From JAKLIX01 sp964605655 (lineage in GTDB: Bacteria; Bacteroidota; Bacteroidia; Bacteroidales; CAIXZF01), in contig CAZSDK010000004.1 in the NCBI GenBank assembly GCA_964605655.1, forward strand, positions 1 to 64,000: a DNA stretch of 64,000 nt, read 5' to 3'. Below, piece by piece: positions 9,920-17,601 of this stretch. Under the pieces are notes generated by a model. The model had not been told where the DNA came from. It did not search any database and saw only the letters and a list, made by a program, of their open reading frames with translations. A program made the translations under genes and the position numbers. The stretch's first letter is position 1; the number at the start of each line of letters is the position of its first letter.

Positions 9920-11095
9920 TTAACGGTAAACGAAGGTGCCGTGAACGGAAGAAATGGCTACCGAGGCTGAAGTGGCGTCGCGGCAGTATCCTACCACTTG
10001 TGCGTCGATTCCGTGGTGGCGGGCCAGGCTGATCAATACCCCGGCCATCGATTGCGGCAGGTAACACTCGAGCCGGTGACCCATATTGAAAACGGCATAC
10101 ATCTCTTCCCATGAGGTACCGGATTCCTGCTGTATCATCCTGAAAACATAAGGGGTAGGGAAGAGATGGTCTTTGATGATCTCCAGGTTTTTAGTGAAAT
10201 GAAGCACCTTGGTCTGTCCGCCGCCACTGCAGTGTACCATCCCGTGGATAAAGGGTCTCAGCTCCTGAAGCACATCCACGATCAAAGGTGCATAGGTCCG
10301 GGTGGGAGAGAGCAGTAACTGTCCGGTATTCAGACCATTGCCTTCCGGGTGCACCTCTGTGAGTCGTCTGGAACCACTGTAAACCAGGTCGGTCTCTATG
10401 GCAGGATCAAAACTCTCGGGAAAGAGGGTTGCGTATTCATGATGCAACACCTCATGCCGGGCCGAGGTCAGCCCGTTGCTGCCGATTCCTGAATTGAAAA
10501 CATCCTCATAACCGGCTTTTCCGAAAGAGGCCAGCCCCACGATCACATCCCCTGCCTGGATGCGGCTGTTGTCGATCACCAGGCCCTTTTTCATCCTGGC
10601 AGTCACGGTGGAGTCGACAATGATGGTCCTGACCAGGTCCCCGACATCAGCGGTCTCTCCGCCGGTGGACCGGATCTCTATGCCCCAATGTCTCAGTTTC
10701 TCAAGGAATGATTCCGTACCGTTGATGAGGGCAGCGATCACCTCTCCGGGTATTTTTTTGCGGTTTCTTCCGATGGTGGACGAAAGCAGCATAGGCCCTG
10801 TACAACCTGTGCAAAATAAATCGTCGGTATTCATCACGATGGCATCCTGGGCTATGCCTTCCCACACCGAGAGGTCGCCGGTCTCTTTCCAGTACAGGTA
10901 AGCAAGGGATGATTTGGTGCCGGCTCCGTCAGCATGCATCATATTCACATAATCATCCTGGCCGCCGAGCAGGTCAGCATTGATCTTGCAAAAGGCTCCG
11001 GGGAACAGACCTTTGTCAACATGGGTCAGGGCTGCATGTACCTCCTTCTTGGAAGAGGAGACTCCTCTTCGGCTGTATTTGGACGCATCCCCCAT
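9920..11095 (-). CDS. purM: phosphoribosylformylglycinamidine cyclo-ligase (AIR synthetase)
   Basis: The fifth step of purine synthesis: FGAM plus ATP gives AIR. The 391-residue protein belongs to the PurM/PurL ATPase superfamily. Visible signatures are HADGAGTKSSLAYLYW, the Mg/ATP-binding DAIVMNTDDLFCTG, the GGETADVGD loop and the C-terminal half with HCSGGGQTKV and FNMGHRLE. It is longer than the Escherichia coli enzyme (about 345), as is usual for the Bacteroidota form, and the N-terminus (YSRRGVSSSKKEVH) is of that form. Its ATG overlaps the stop of a possible small ORF as TGATG. Upstream is the porE-like gene, downstream prfA. Confidence 0.92.
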   Translation of the reverse strand: MGDASKYSRRGVSSSKKEVHAALTHVDKGLFPGAFCKINADLLGGQDDYVNMMHADGAGTKSSLAYLYWKETGDLSVWEGIAQDAIVMNTDDLFCTGCTGPMLLSSTIGRNRKKIPGEVIAALINGTESFLEKLRHWGIEIRSTGGETADVGDLVRTIIVDSTVTARMKKGLVIDNSRIQAGDVIVGLASFGKAGYEDVFNSGIGSNGLTSARHEVLHHEYATLFPESFDPAIETDLVYSGSRRLTEVHPEGNGLNTGQLLLSPTRTYAPLIVDVLQELRPFIHGMVHCSGGGQTKVLHFTKNLEIIKDHLFPTPYVFRMIQQESGTSWEEMYAVFNMGHRLECYLPQSMAGVLISLARHHGIDAQVVGYCRDATSASVAISSVHGTFVYR

Positions 11096-11193
11096 CAGAT
11101 GTACTTATGCGGGTTCATTTCGATTAACGTGGTCAGATACAACACCATGCAGGGAAACATTAAAATCCTGCACCATGATGCCCAAAGATGCAT
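11095..11193 (-). CDS. possible 32-residue membrane peptide between porE-like gene and purM
   Basis: A 99-base frame fills almost exactly the gap between its neighbours. Its ATG (11193) follows the porE-like stop by 5 bases, and its TGA overlaps the purM ATG as TGATG, the pattern of translational coupling. The product has a hydrophobic core (ILMFPCMVLYLTTLI) long enough to enter a membrane and a polar tail (EMNPHKYI), with two Cys. No clear ribosome binding site is visible and I know no family for it. It may be only a leader that brings ribosomes to purM. Confidence 0.35.
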   Translation of the reverse strand: MHLWASWCRILMFPCMVLYLTTLIEMNPHKYI

Positions 11194-11198
11194 GTCGT

Positions 11199-13721
11199 TT
11201 ACTGGAAGATCAGTTTTTTCTTGTCCTTGTCGATGGTGAACTTACCGATTTTCTGGAGCAGAGCATCTCCCAGACGGATGGGAGTCTTCTGGTCCTTGCT
11301 TACCACTACCTCGACATTCACAACGTTATTCTCGCCGATACGTATCACCCTGACATTGATCTTTGCCTTGTCGGCAACCGTTCCCTGCAACAGAACTTTT
11401 GTAGGATCACCCTGGAAGTCGGTCTTACTAATGAAACGGCTTTCGAGAAGCTGGAAGGCTTTCTCCGGTGTGATGCTGATGCCGGGGTTGGCTTTGTCAT
11501 AGGTAAAGACATCGGCAAAGTCATTCAGGAAAACCTCTCCTTCAAATCCTTCCTTATCCAGAAGGGTGATGGGAATGGAATTTTCATTGGGGTTGTCGAC
11601 CATCTTGATTTTGACCACGTTGGCTCCTGCCGTGGTATCGATCTTGGTTTTGGGCACATAATTCATACTCAGCACCTTAAATTCTGTGCGGCGGTTGAGC
11701 TGATGGGCGGCTTCCTGAACTGCTTTAGAAGGGAGTTTGGTGATATAAGCCTCCGTAAGTACGGTCCCTTCGGGGAAGGTAAATCCTTCTTTCACAATTT
11801 CCTTCGGAATGGTCCTCGGAACACGTTCCCCATATCCTTTGGCAACCATACGGTCGGCGGCAATGCCTCTGGACACCATGTAGCTTACAACACTCTGGGC
11901 ACGTTTCTGTGAAAGGGTGTCGTTATACTGGTCGGAAGCACGGAAGTCGGTGTGGGATCCCAACTCAATGGTCAGATTGGGATTGGCTTCCATGATGGTG
12001 ATCAGGCCCTGCAGTGAATCCTGGTACTGGGGTTTCAGATCGGCTTTGTCAAGGTCATAAAGGATCTCAGGAAGTACGATGGGTTTTACGGGGATAGGGA
12101 CGAGCACAAAGTTCAGTTCAAAATCTTTATTCTGAGTCAGTCCGACGGTAGTCTCCCTGCCTTTGTCGGAGAAATATCCTTCTTTGGTGACGGTCAACTC
12201 GTAGGAAGTGTTGGGGAGGATTTGTGTTTTATCGAACTGGTAAAATCCTTTGGTGTCGGTTTTGGTCTCAACGGAGGTTCCGTCGGAACCAATCATCTTG
12301 ATGAGGGCCCCTGCCAGAGGCTGCAAGGTACGGTCGTCCTGCACGATTCCCTGGAGCGTAAAGATCAGAGGGACCAGGTAGAAGGAGAAGATATCGTCGC
12401 CTCCTTTGGCTCCCTTTTGTTTCCTGTTGGAGGTAAAATATCCTTTTTCTTCCGTGGAGTTGGGGAAGAAGGCGATGGCAAAGTCATCGGAACTGGAATT
12501 GATAGGTACTTTGAGGTTCTGGGGTTTTCCCCATTCATCGCCTTTCTTGGCGACCTTGAAGATATCCAGTCCGCCCATGCCGGCAAGGTAGTTGGAGGAA
12601 TAGTACAGTACGGTGTCCCAGCGAAGGAAGGGGAACATTTCATCACCAGGGGTGTTGATCTGCGGTCCCAGGTTGTGGGGGGTGTCGAAAGGTTTGTTTT
12701 TCTTGGTTCTGCTGGCAACCCAGATGTCCTTGCCTCCCTGGCCGCCGTCCATATCAGAGACAAAGTAAATGGTCATTTCATCGGGGGTGAGGGTAGGATG
12801 GCCATAAATCTTGGTGGAATCGGTTCCCAGCTTAACGTACTCAGGTTCGCCCCATGCCTTGCCTTTTTTCTCGGCTTTGAAGACCTGGCATCCCAGAACC
12901 TTTTTCCTTTCATTGCCACAACGGGTAAAATACATGGTGGCATACTTGGCACCAAATGAGGCATTACCTTCATTTCCTTCGGTGTTGATCACGTTCTGGT
13001 CATCATAAAGAAGGGGGGTGGACCAGTCTCCTTTGTTGCTGTAGTAGCTGATATACAGGTCGGAGAAGTTCTGGCCGGTCCAGTCATCGGTAATGTTCCC
13101 GGTGGAGTTTTCACGGGAGGAAGTGATGATCAGGGTCTTTCCTTTTTCATCTCCAAAGACGGGAGAGAAATCATCCTGCGGACTGTTGATGGTTTTCCAG
13201 GCATCGAGTTCGGGCATGGGTTTCTTGGTGTCTTCAAGAGTGGGATTCACCTTGTAACGGGTAGGGTTGTCGGTCCAGGGCTTGGCCATGGTACATGATT
13301 CAACGCCAATGGTTCCTCTGGGGTCGTTGGGTGCGACCTTCTGGTATCTTTCATACAGCACGATGGCCTCTTCGTATTTTTCCTGGATCTTTAGTGCATC
13401 AGCATAATAAAGCAGCGACAAAGGATTTACTTTATAATAGTTTACCCTGTCGAGTCTTTTGTACTGAGACTCAGCCTTCTTCCAGTTGTTGGTCAGCCTG
13501 TAACATTCGGCGATCTGGAAGAGGATGCGGTTTTTTTCAACATTATTTCTTTTGACCTTGGAATATGCTTTCTGATATTTTTCGATAGCAGTGATGAACA
13601 TCTTGTCTTCAAAAGCCTGGTCTGCTTCCTGCGAAAAGTTCCTTTTCTGCTGGGCGATGGCAGGGGTGGTCAGGAAAAGTCCGAAAAAAAGAATGGGTAA
13701 AAGTCCGCTGAGGATTTTCAT
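11199..13721 (-). CDS. PorE-like TPR/PD40/OmpA protein with degenerate retropepsin tail
   Basis: An envelope protein of 840 residues. Order: signal peptide (1-23, ending TPAIAQ), TPR repeats (about 25-130), a PD40/WD40-like propeller (about 165-460; FVSDMDGGQGGKDIW, YFTSNRKQKG), a CarboxypepD_reg beta domain (about 465-540), an OmpA/MotB peptidoglycan-binding domain (about 550-690; LYDLDKADLKP, GSHTDFRASDQYND, SQKRAQSVVSYM) and a tail (702-840). The first four modules match PorE of the type IX secretion system, which ties the machine to peptidoglycan, though PorE is a lipoprotein and this has an ordinary signal peptide. The tail aligns without gaps around the active site with clan AA aspartic proteases, but DTG reads Asp-Lys-Ala (YDKANPGISIT), so it should be inactive. 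ATG 13721 is chosen over 13802 because it starts the signal peptide. Confidence 0.85.
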   Translation of the reverse strand: MKILSGLLPILFFGLFLTTPAIAQQKRNFSQEADQAFEDKMFITAIEKYQKAYSKVKRNNVEKNRILFQIAECYRLTNNWKKAESQYKRLDRVNYYKVNPLSLLYYADALKIQEKYEEAIVLYERYQKVAPNDPRGTIGVESCTMAKPWTDNPTRYKVNPTLEDTKKPMPELDAWKTINSPQDDFSPVFGDEKGKTLIITSSRENSTGNITDDWTGQNFSDLYISYYSNKGDWSTPLLYDDQNVINTEGNEGNASFGAKYATMYFTRCGNERKKVLGCQVFKAEKKGKAWGEPEYVKLGTDSTKIYGHPTLTPDEMTIYFVSDMDGGQGGKDIWVASRTKKNKPFDTPHNLGPQINTPGDEMFPFLRWDTVLYYSSNYLAGMGGLDIFKVAKKGDEWGKPQNLKVPINSSSDDFAIAFFPNSTEEKGYFTSNRKQKGAKGGDDIFSFYLVPLIFTLQGIVQDDRTLQPLAGALIKMIGSDGTSVETKTDTKGFYQFDKTQILPNTSYELTVTKEGYFSDKGRETTVGLTQNKDFELNFVLVPIPVKPIVLPEILYDLDKADLKPQYQDSLQGLITIMEANPNLTIELGSHTDFRASDQYNDTLSQKRAQSVVSYMVSRGIAADRMVAKGYGERVPRTIPKEIVKEGFTFPEGTVLTEAYITKLPSKAVQEAAHQLNRRTEFKVLSMNYVPKTKIDTTAGANVVKIKMVDNPNENSIPITLLDKEGFEGEVFLNDFADVFTYDKANPGISITPEKAFQLLESRFISKTDFQGDPTKVLLQGTVADKAKINVRVIRIGENNVVNVEVVVSKDQKTPIRLGDALLQKIGKFTIDKDKKKLIFQ

Positions 13722-13827
13722 ACTGAAAGGGTTTGATACAATATAGTGGGCTAAATTAGTGAATATTTTCAAGTTGCAAAAAAATACATCGAAAGGCGAC
13801 AAATTTATGCCGCTTTAAGTCAGACTG

Positions 13828-14208
13828 TCAATTTCTGGGAATGATGCCTGATTGAGAATTTTTTTCTTCTTCTTTTGCAGCAGGAATGGGGCTTTCTTTC
13901 TGATTATCAGGCGGATTGTCCGGTATTATTTCATCTTCAAAGACGGAAGGTCCGGCAAGCACGTTCTGTGTGGCTTTGGCGGATTCGTTCACCACATCGT
14001 TTTTGATCTGGTCAACCTCGTTTTTGACCTGGCGTGCTCCTTCCTGAAACTCCCTGGTGATATCGCTGGTCACTTTCTTCAGTTCATTCATTCCTTTGCC
14101 AAGTTGCCTAGCTATTTCAGGAACTTTCCTAGGACCGAAGACCAGGAAGACAGCGATTAGGATCACCATGAATTCACCGCCGCTGATATCAAAAAACAAA
14201 GGGATCAT
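13828..14208 (-). CDS. tatA: Sec-independent protein translocase TatA/TatB family
   Basis: The pore-forming or receptor subunit of the twin-arginine pathway, which moves folded proteins across the inner membrane. The 126-residue protein has one short transmembrane helix (FMVILIAVFLVFGP), the F-G-P hinge, and an amphipathic helix (KVPEIARQLGKGMNELKK), followed by a charged coiled region and a Pro/Glu-rich tail. The long tail is closer to TatB or to Bacteroidota TatA/E proteins; which subclass cannot be settled by eye. It has its own promoter directly after the secDF terminator. One likely Tat client in the window is the glycosylasparaginase at 55007-56002. Confidence 0.88.
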   Translation of the reverse strand: MIPLFFDISGGEFMVILIAVFLVFGPRKVPEIARQLGKGMNELKKVTSDITREFQEGARQVKNEVDQIKNDVVNESAKATQNVLAGPSVFEDEIIPDNPPDNQKESPIPAAKEEEKNSQSGIIPRN

Positions 14209-14228
14209 GAAAATGCTTCTTCAGGGTT

Positions 14229-14261
14229 CAAAGTTACGAGTTATTGAAGTATAAAAACAAA
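14229..14261 (-). promoter_or_regulatory. tatA promoter
   Basis: On the minus strand TTTG (14261-14258), 21 bases, then TAACTTTG (14236-14229), a full match to TAnnTTTG. Transcription would start near 14224, 16 bases before the ATG. The -33 TTTG lies in the 3' arm of the secDF terminator. Confidence 0.6.
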
Positions 14262-14289
14262 GGGCATCTCAAAACGAAATGCCCTTTGT
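14251..14289 (-). terminator. intrinsic terminator of secDF
   Basis: An 11-bp perfect inverted repeat (ACAAAGGGCAT, 14289-14279 on the minus strand, with ATGCCCTTTGT, 14267-14257) around an 11-base loop, followed by TTTTAT. It lies 20 bases after the secDF stop. Confidence 0.85.
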
Positions 14290-14308
14290 CAAAATGAATA
14301 GATAGAGA

Positions 14309-17300
14309 TTATTTTTTCTCTTTCATTTTGGCAAGTTTTCTTTCTTTTGCCCTTTCTCTCCAGATGATGAAATCGTAAGCAACGGGAGTGGCGTTGAACA
14401 CCGACGAATACGTACCCACGATCAGACCCATGAACAGGATGAAGTTCATACCTCTGATGATCTCCCCGCCAAAAATGATGATGGCGAGCAGGACGACCAA
14501 CACCGTTCCTGATGTATTAAGGGTGCGGCCCAGGGTATGGTTGATGGCATCGTTGATGTTGACGGATAATTCGCGTTTGGGATATAAGTTACGGTATTCG
14601 CGAATACGGTCGAAGATGATAACCGTGTCGTTGATGGAGAAACCGATGATGGTAAGGATGGCTGCAATCATGGACTGGTCCACTTCCAGGGTGAAGGGGA
14701 CCACTCCGTGAAGCCAGGCGTAGAGTGACAAGGCGATTAAGGAGTCATGGAAAAGCGAGATGACACCCCCCAGTCCCCACTGCCATTTCTTGAACCGGAT
14801 GGCAATGTATGCAAAGATAACAAACAAGGCCAGGATCACTGCAATGACTGCCGATCGTTTGATGTCCTTGGCGATGGTGGGCCCCACTTTTTGGGAGGAC
14901 AGTTTCCCGAGAAGTTTCCCTTCATGGGTGGCAGAGAAATCCTGGTAAGAGATTGGATTCTTGAAGTATCCTTTAAGTCCCTGGTAGAGTTTAGTGTCGA
15001 CTATGGAATCCGCTGCCGGATCGCGGTCTTCGATCATATATTTGGTGGTGACCCTGATCTGGTTATCGGGGCCAAAGGTCTTCACCTCAGGTTCCTGTCC
15101 GAAAACCTCCCTCAGCGAATTCCTCACTTCGTTGGTTTTAACATTCTTGTCGAATCTGACGACATAAGATCTTCCTCCGGTGAAATCAACCCCTTCTACC
15201 ATTCCTCTTACAGCCCAGCCTCCCAGACCGAGCCCGATGACGATGAGGGAAACGATATACAGTTTTTTGCGGACCTTAATAAAATCAAAATTGACTTTGG
15301 TGAACCAATGTTCATTATAAGCATACCAAAGCCTGATGTTTTTATTCCTGTCGAGCATCCATTCAAACACAAGGCGGGTGATGAAGATAGCGGTGAACAG
15401 TGATCCGGTCAGACCGATGATGAGGGTGGTGGCAAAACCCTGGATAGGTCCTGAACCGAAAATGTACAGGATGATACCGGTGAGGATGGTCGTGATCTTG
15501 CTGTCGATGATAGCGGAGTAGGCATGTTTATACCCGTCGGCCACGGCCAGCCGCATTCCCTTGCCCGCTCGTATCTCCTCCTTGATCCTCTCGTAGATCA
15601 CCACGTTGGAGTCGACGTCCATACCAAAGGTAAGAACGATACCGGCGATACCCGGCAGGGTCAGTACAGCACCCAGGGAGGCCAGGATGCCGAACAGGAA
15701 AAATACGTTGATCACCAGTGCCATATTGGCTACCCAACCAGCGGTGTGATAGTAAAGTCCCATATAAAGGAGTACCAAAATAAAGGCCAGGAGGAAGGAG
15801 ATCATACCGGCACGGATGGCTTCTTTACCAAGGCTGGGTCCTACCACATCTTCCTGGACGATCCTGGCAGGAGCAGGCAACTTACCAGCTTTAAGGATGT
15901 TGGCAAGGTCCTTGGCCTCTTCAATGGTAAAGTTACCGGTGATGGATGACCTTCCGTTTGGAATGGCTTCGTTAACCCTGGGGTTGCTGTAGACAAAGTT
16001 ATCCAGAACAATGGCAATGGATTTTCCCACATTGTCGCCCGTCAGCCTGGCCCAGGTCCTTCCCCCCTCAGGGTTCATGTTCATGGTGATTTCCACCTTG
16101 CCGGTCTGGTTGTAGTCCTGTCTGGCATCCACAATCACATCACCGGTGAGGGGAGCGGTGCCATCTCTGGACGTTACCTTTAAGGCAACGAGTTGAAGGA
16201 CATCAGGCATTTCTTTTTCCGGCTTAACGGTCCAGCGGAGTTTCAGGTTTCTGGGGAATACCTTGTTGCTGGCTTGTAACAGTTTGTTGACACGGGCTGT
16301 GTCTTTGATGGTAGCATAGCCGACGACAGGGCCTTGTCCGGGAAAATATTGTCCCTGCTTGTCCTGCTGAAGGTTAAGCCTCAGGTAAGCATACAGGGGG
16401 TTTTTCTTGGCAAATTCTTTGAAATCCTGGTTTTCACCTTCTTTCCCTTTGCCTTTGGTGGTGTCTTTCATCTGTTCTGCCAGGGTCTTGGCTTTCGTGG
16501 TGTCTTTCTTGGCCACGTCCTTACCTTTGTCGGCAGCAGTTTTTGTGGTGTCGGCAGCAACAGCGGTCGAGTCTTTTGCGATGTCGGTGCTGTCGTTACC
16601 AATATCGATGATCTCACCATCGGGTCCTATTCTCTCAGCAAGCCTTTTATTGGCTTCGGTGAAGTAATTGGTAAGTTCGGAGAATTCGAAGGTTTCCCAG
16701 AATTCCAGGTTAGCGGTTCCCTGCAGAAGTTTCCTGACACGGTCAGGTTCTTTGATACCAGGAAGCTCGATGAGGATACGGCCTGCGGTCTGCAGTCTCT
16801 GAACGTTGGGCTGGGTAACACCGAAACGGTCGATACGGGTCCTCAGGATGTTGAATGTACGGTCGATGGCACCTTCTGTCTCTTCTCTCAGAACCTTAAT
16901 CACTTCTTCGTTGGTGGATTTGGGTGAAACCTTGTCCTTCAGTTCTACAGTGGAAAAGACAGCAGCCAGTTTAGCGTTGGGATCTATTTCTTGGAATGAC
17001 TCCGCAAAAAGAGTGACATAATCTTTCTGGCTGGTTTTAAACTTCTGGTTAGCCATATCGATGGCTTTGACAAAAGTAGGGTTGGGGCTGTGGTCTGAGA
17101 GGGCGACGATGATATCGACTACCGATACCTCCATAGTCACATTCATCCCTCCCTTGAGGTCAAGACCCAGGTTCAGCTCCCTTTCCTTACACTCCTTGTA
17201 AGTGTATTTGCGAACCAGAACATTATAAATAACCGTGTTCGACATGGAGTCGAGGTAATACCTCTCTCTTTCCTTTGAGATAGAGTCCAACAGTAAGGTC

Positions 17301-17476
17301 TCCCTCAGGGCATCCCCTTTGGCTAGTTTTTTAGCAAGATCAGCAGCAACCGGACCGGTAGCATACCGTGTAGCCTTCTTTTCGACATTTTTTGTAAAAA
17401 AAGTGAAGGAAAGCTGGAACGCACAAACTAGTGCGAAGGAGATCGCAAATAACTTAATAGCACCCTTATTCCGCAT
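14309..17476 (-). CDS. secDF: SecD-SecF fusion, protein translocase accessory subunits
   Basis: A proton-driven motor in the inner membrane that pulls Sec substrates to the periplasm. The 1055-residue protein joins SecD (1 to about 720) and SecF (about 740-1055), as usual in Bacteroidota. The SecD start has NLGLDLKGGMNVTMEV, the P1 domain AIDRTFNILRTRIDRFGV, and the membrane part LTFGMDVDSNVVIYERIKEE. The SecF part has VDFTGGRSYVVRFD and ILTIIGFSINDTVIIFDRIR, giving twelve predicted membrane segments in all. A low-complexity stretch rich in Thr, Lys, Asp and Ala (about residues 290-345) is inserted between P1 motifs and is probably a periplasmic linker. A strong promoter precedes it and a terminator follows. 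Confidence 0.95.
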   Translation of the reverse strand: MRNKGAIKLFAISFALVCAFQLSFTFFTKNVEKKATRYATGPVAADLAKKLAKGDALRETLLLDSISKERERYYLDSMSNTVIYNVLVRKYTYKECKERELNLGLDLKGGMNVTMEVSVVDIIVALSDHSPNPTFVKAIDMANQKFKTSQKDYVTLFAESFQEIDPNAKLAAVFSTVELKDKVSPKSTNEEVIKVLREETEGAIDRTFNILRTRIDRFGVTQPNVQRLQTAGRILIELPGIKEPDRVRKLLQGTANLEFWETFEFSELTNYFTEANKRLAERIGPDGEIIDIGNDSTDIAKDSTAVAADTTKTAADKGKDVAKKDTTKAKTLAEQMKDTTKGKGKEGENQDFKEFAKKNPLYAYLRLNLQQDKQGQYFPGQGPVVGYATIKDTARVNKLLQASNKVFPRNLKLRWTVKPEKEMPDVLQLVALKVTSRDGTAPLTGDVIVDARQDYNQTGKVEITMNMNPEGGRTWARLTGDNVGKSIAIVLDNFVYSNPRVNEAIPNGRSSITGNFTIEEAKDLANILKAGKLPAPARIVQEDVVGPSLGKEAIRAGMISFLLAFILVLLYMGLYYHTAGWVANMALVINVFFLFGILASLGAVLTLPGIAGIVLTFGMDVDSNVVIYERIKEEIRAGKGMRLAVADGYKHAYSAIIDSKITTILTGIILYIFGSGPIQGFATTLIIGLTGSLFTAIFITRLVFEWMLDRNKNIRLWYAYNEHWFTKVNFDFIKVRKKLYIVSLIVIGLGLGGWAVRGMVEGVDFTGGRSYVVRFDKNVKTNEVRNSLREVFGQEPEVKTFGPDNQIRVTTKYMIEDRDPAADSIVDTKLYQGLKGYFKNPISYQDFSATHEGKLLGKLSSQKVGPTIAKDIKRSAVIAVILALFVIFAYIAIRFKKWQWGLGGVISLFHDSLIALSLYAWLHGVVPFTLEVDQSMIAAILTIIGFSINDTVIIFDRIREYRNLYPKRELSVNINDAINHTLGRTLNTSGTVLVVLLAIIIFGGEIIRGMNFILFMGLIVGTYSSVFNATPVAYDFIIWRERAKERKLAKMKEKK

Positions 17477-17515
17477 ATTGAGTAATTTAAATCAAATACT
17501 TTTTTTTCGAGCGTG

Positions 17516-17547
17516 CAAAAGTATATGAAATTCATCTTATTCACAAA
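17516..17547 (-). promoter_or_regulatory. secDF promoter
   Basis: On the minus strand TTTG (17547-17544), 20 bases, then TACTTTTG (17523-17516): an exact match to the Bacteroidota consensus in both boxes and spacing. The predicted start near 17511 leaves a leader of about 35 bases before the secDF ATG. Confidence 0.7.
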
Positions 17548-17565
17548 TTACTTAAGCAAAAATCT

Positions 17566-17598
17566 TATGAGCATTACCGGCAAACATGTTATTTTTAC
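17566..17598 (+). promoter_or_regulatory. candidate promoter of the FG-GAP gene
   Basis: TATG (17566-17569), 20 bases, then TATTTTTAC (17590-17598). The predicted start of transcription is at about 17602, the ATG itself, as at the first gene of the window. Confidence 0.35.
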
Positions 17599-17601
17599 AT
17601 C

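Noticed and set aside
10980..11912. 310-codon plus-strand frame across purM and the porE-like gene
   Set aside because: It runs antisense over two clear genes and has no domain.
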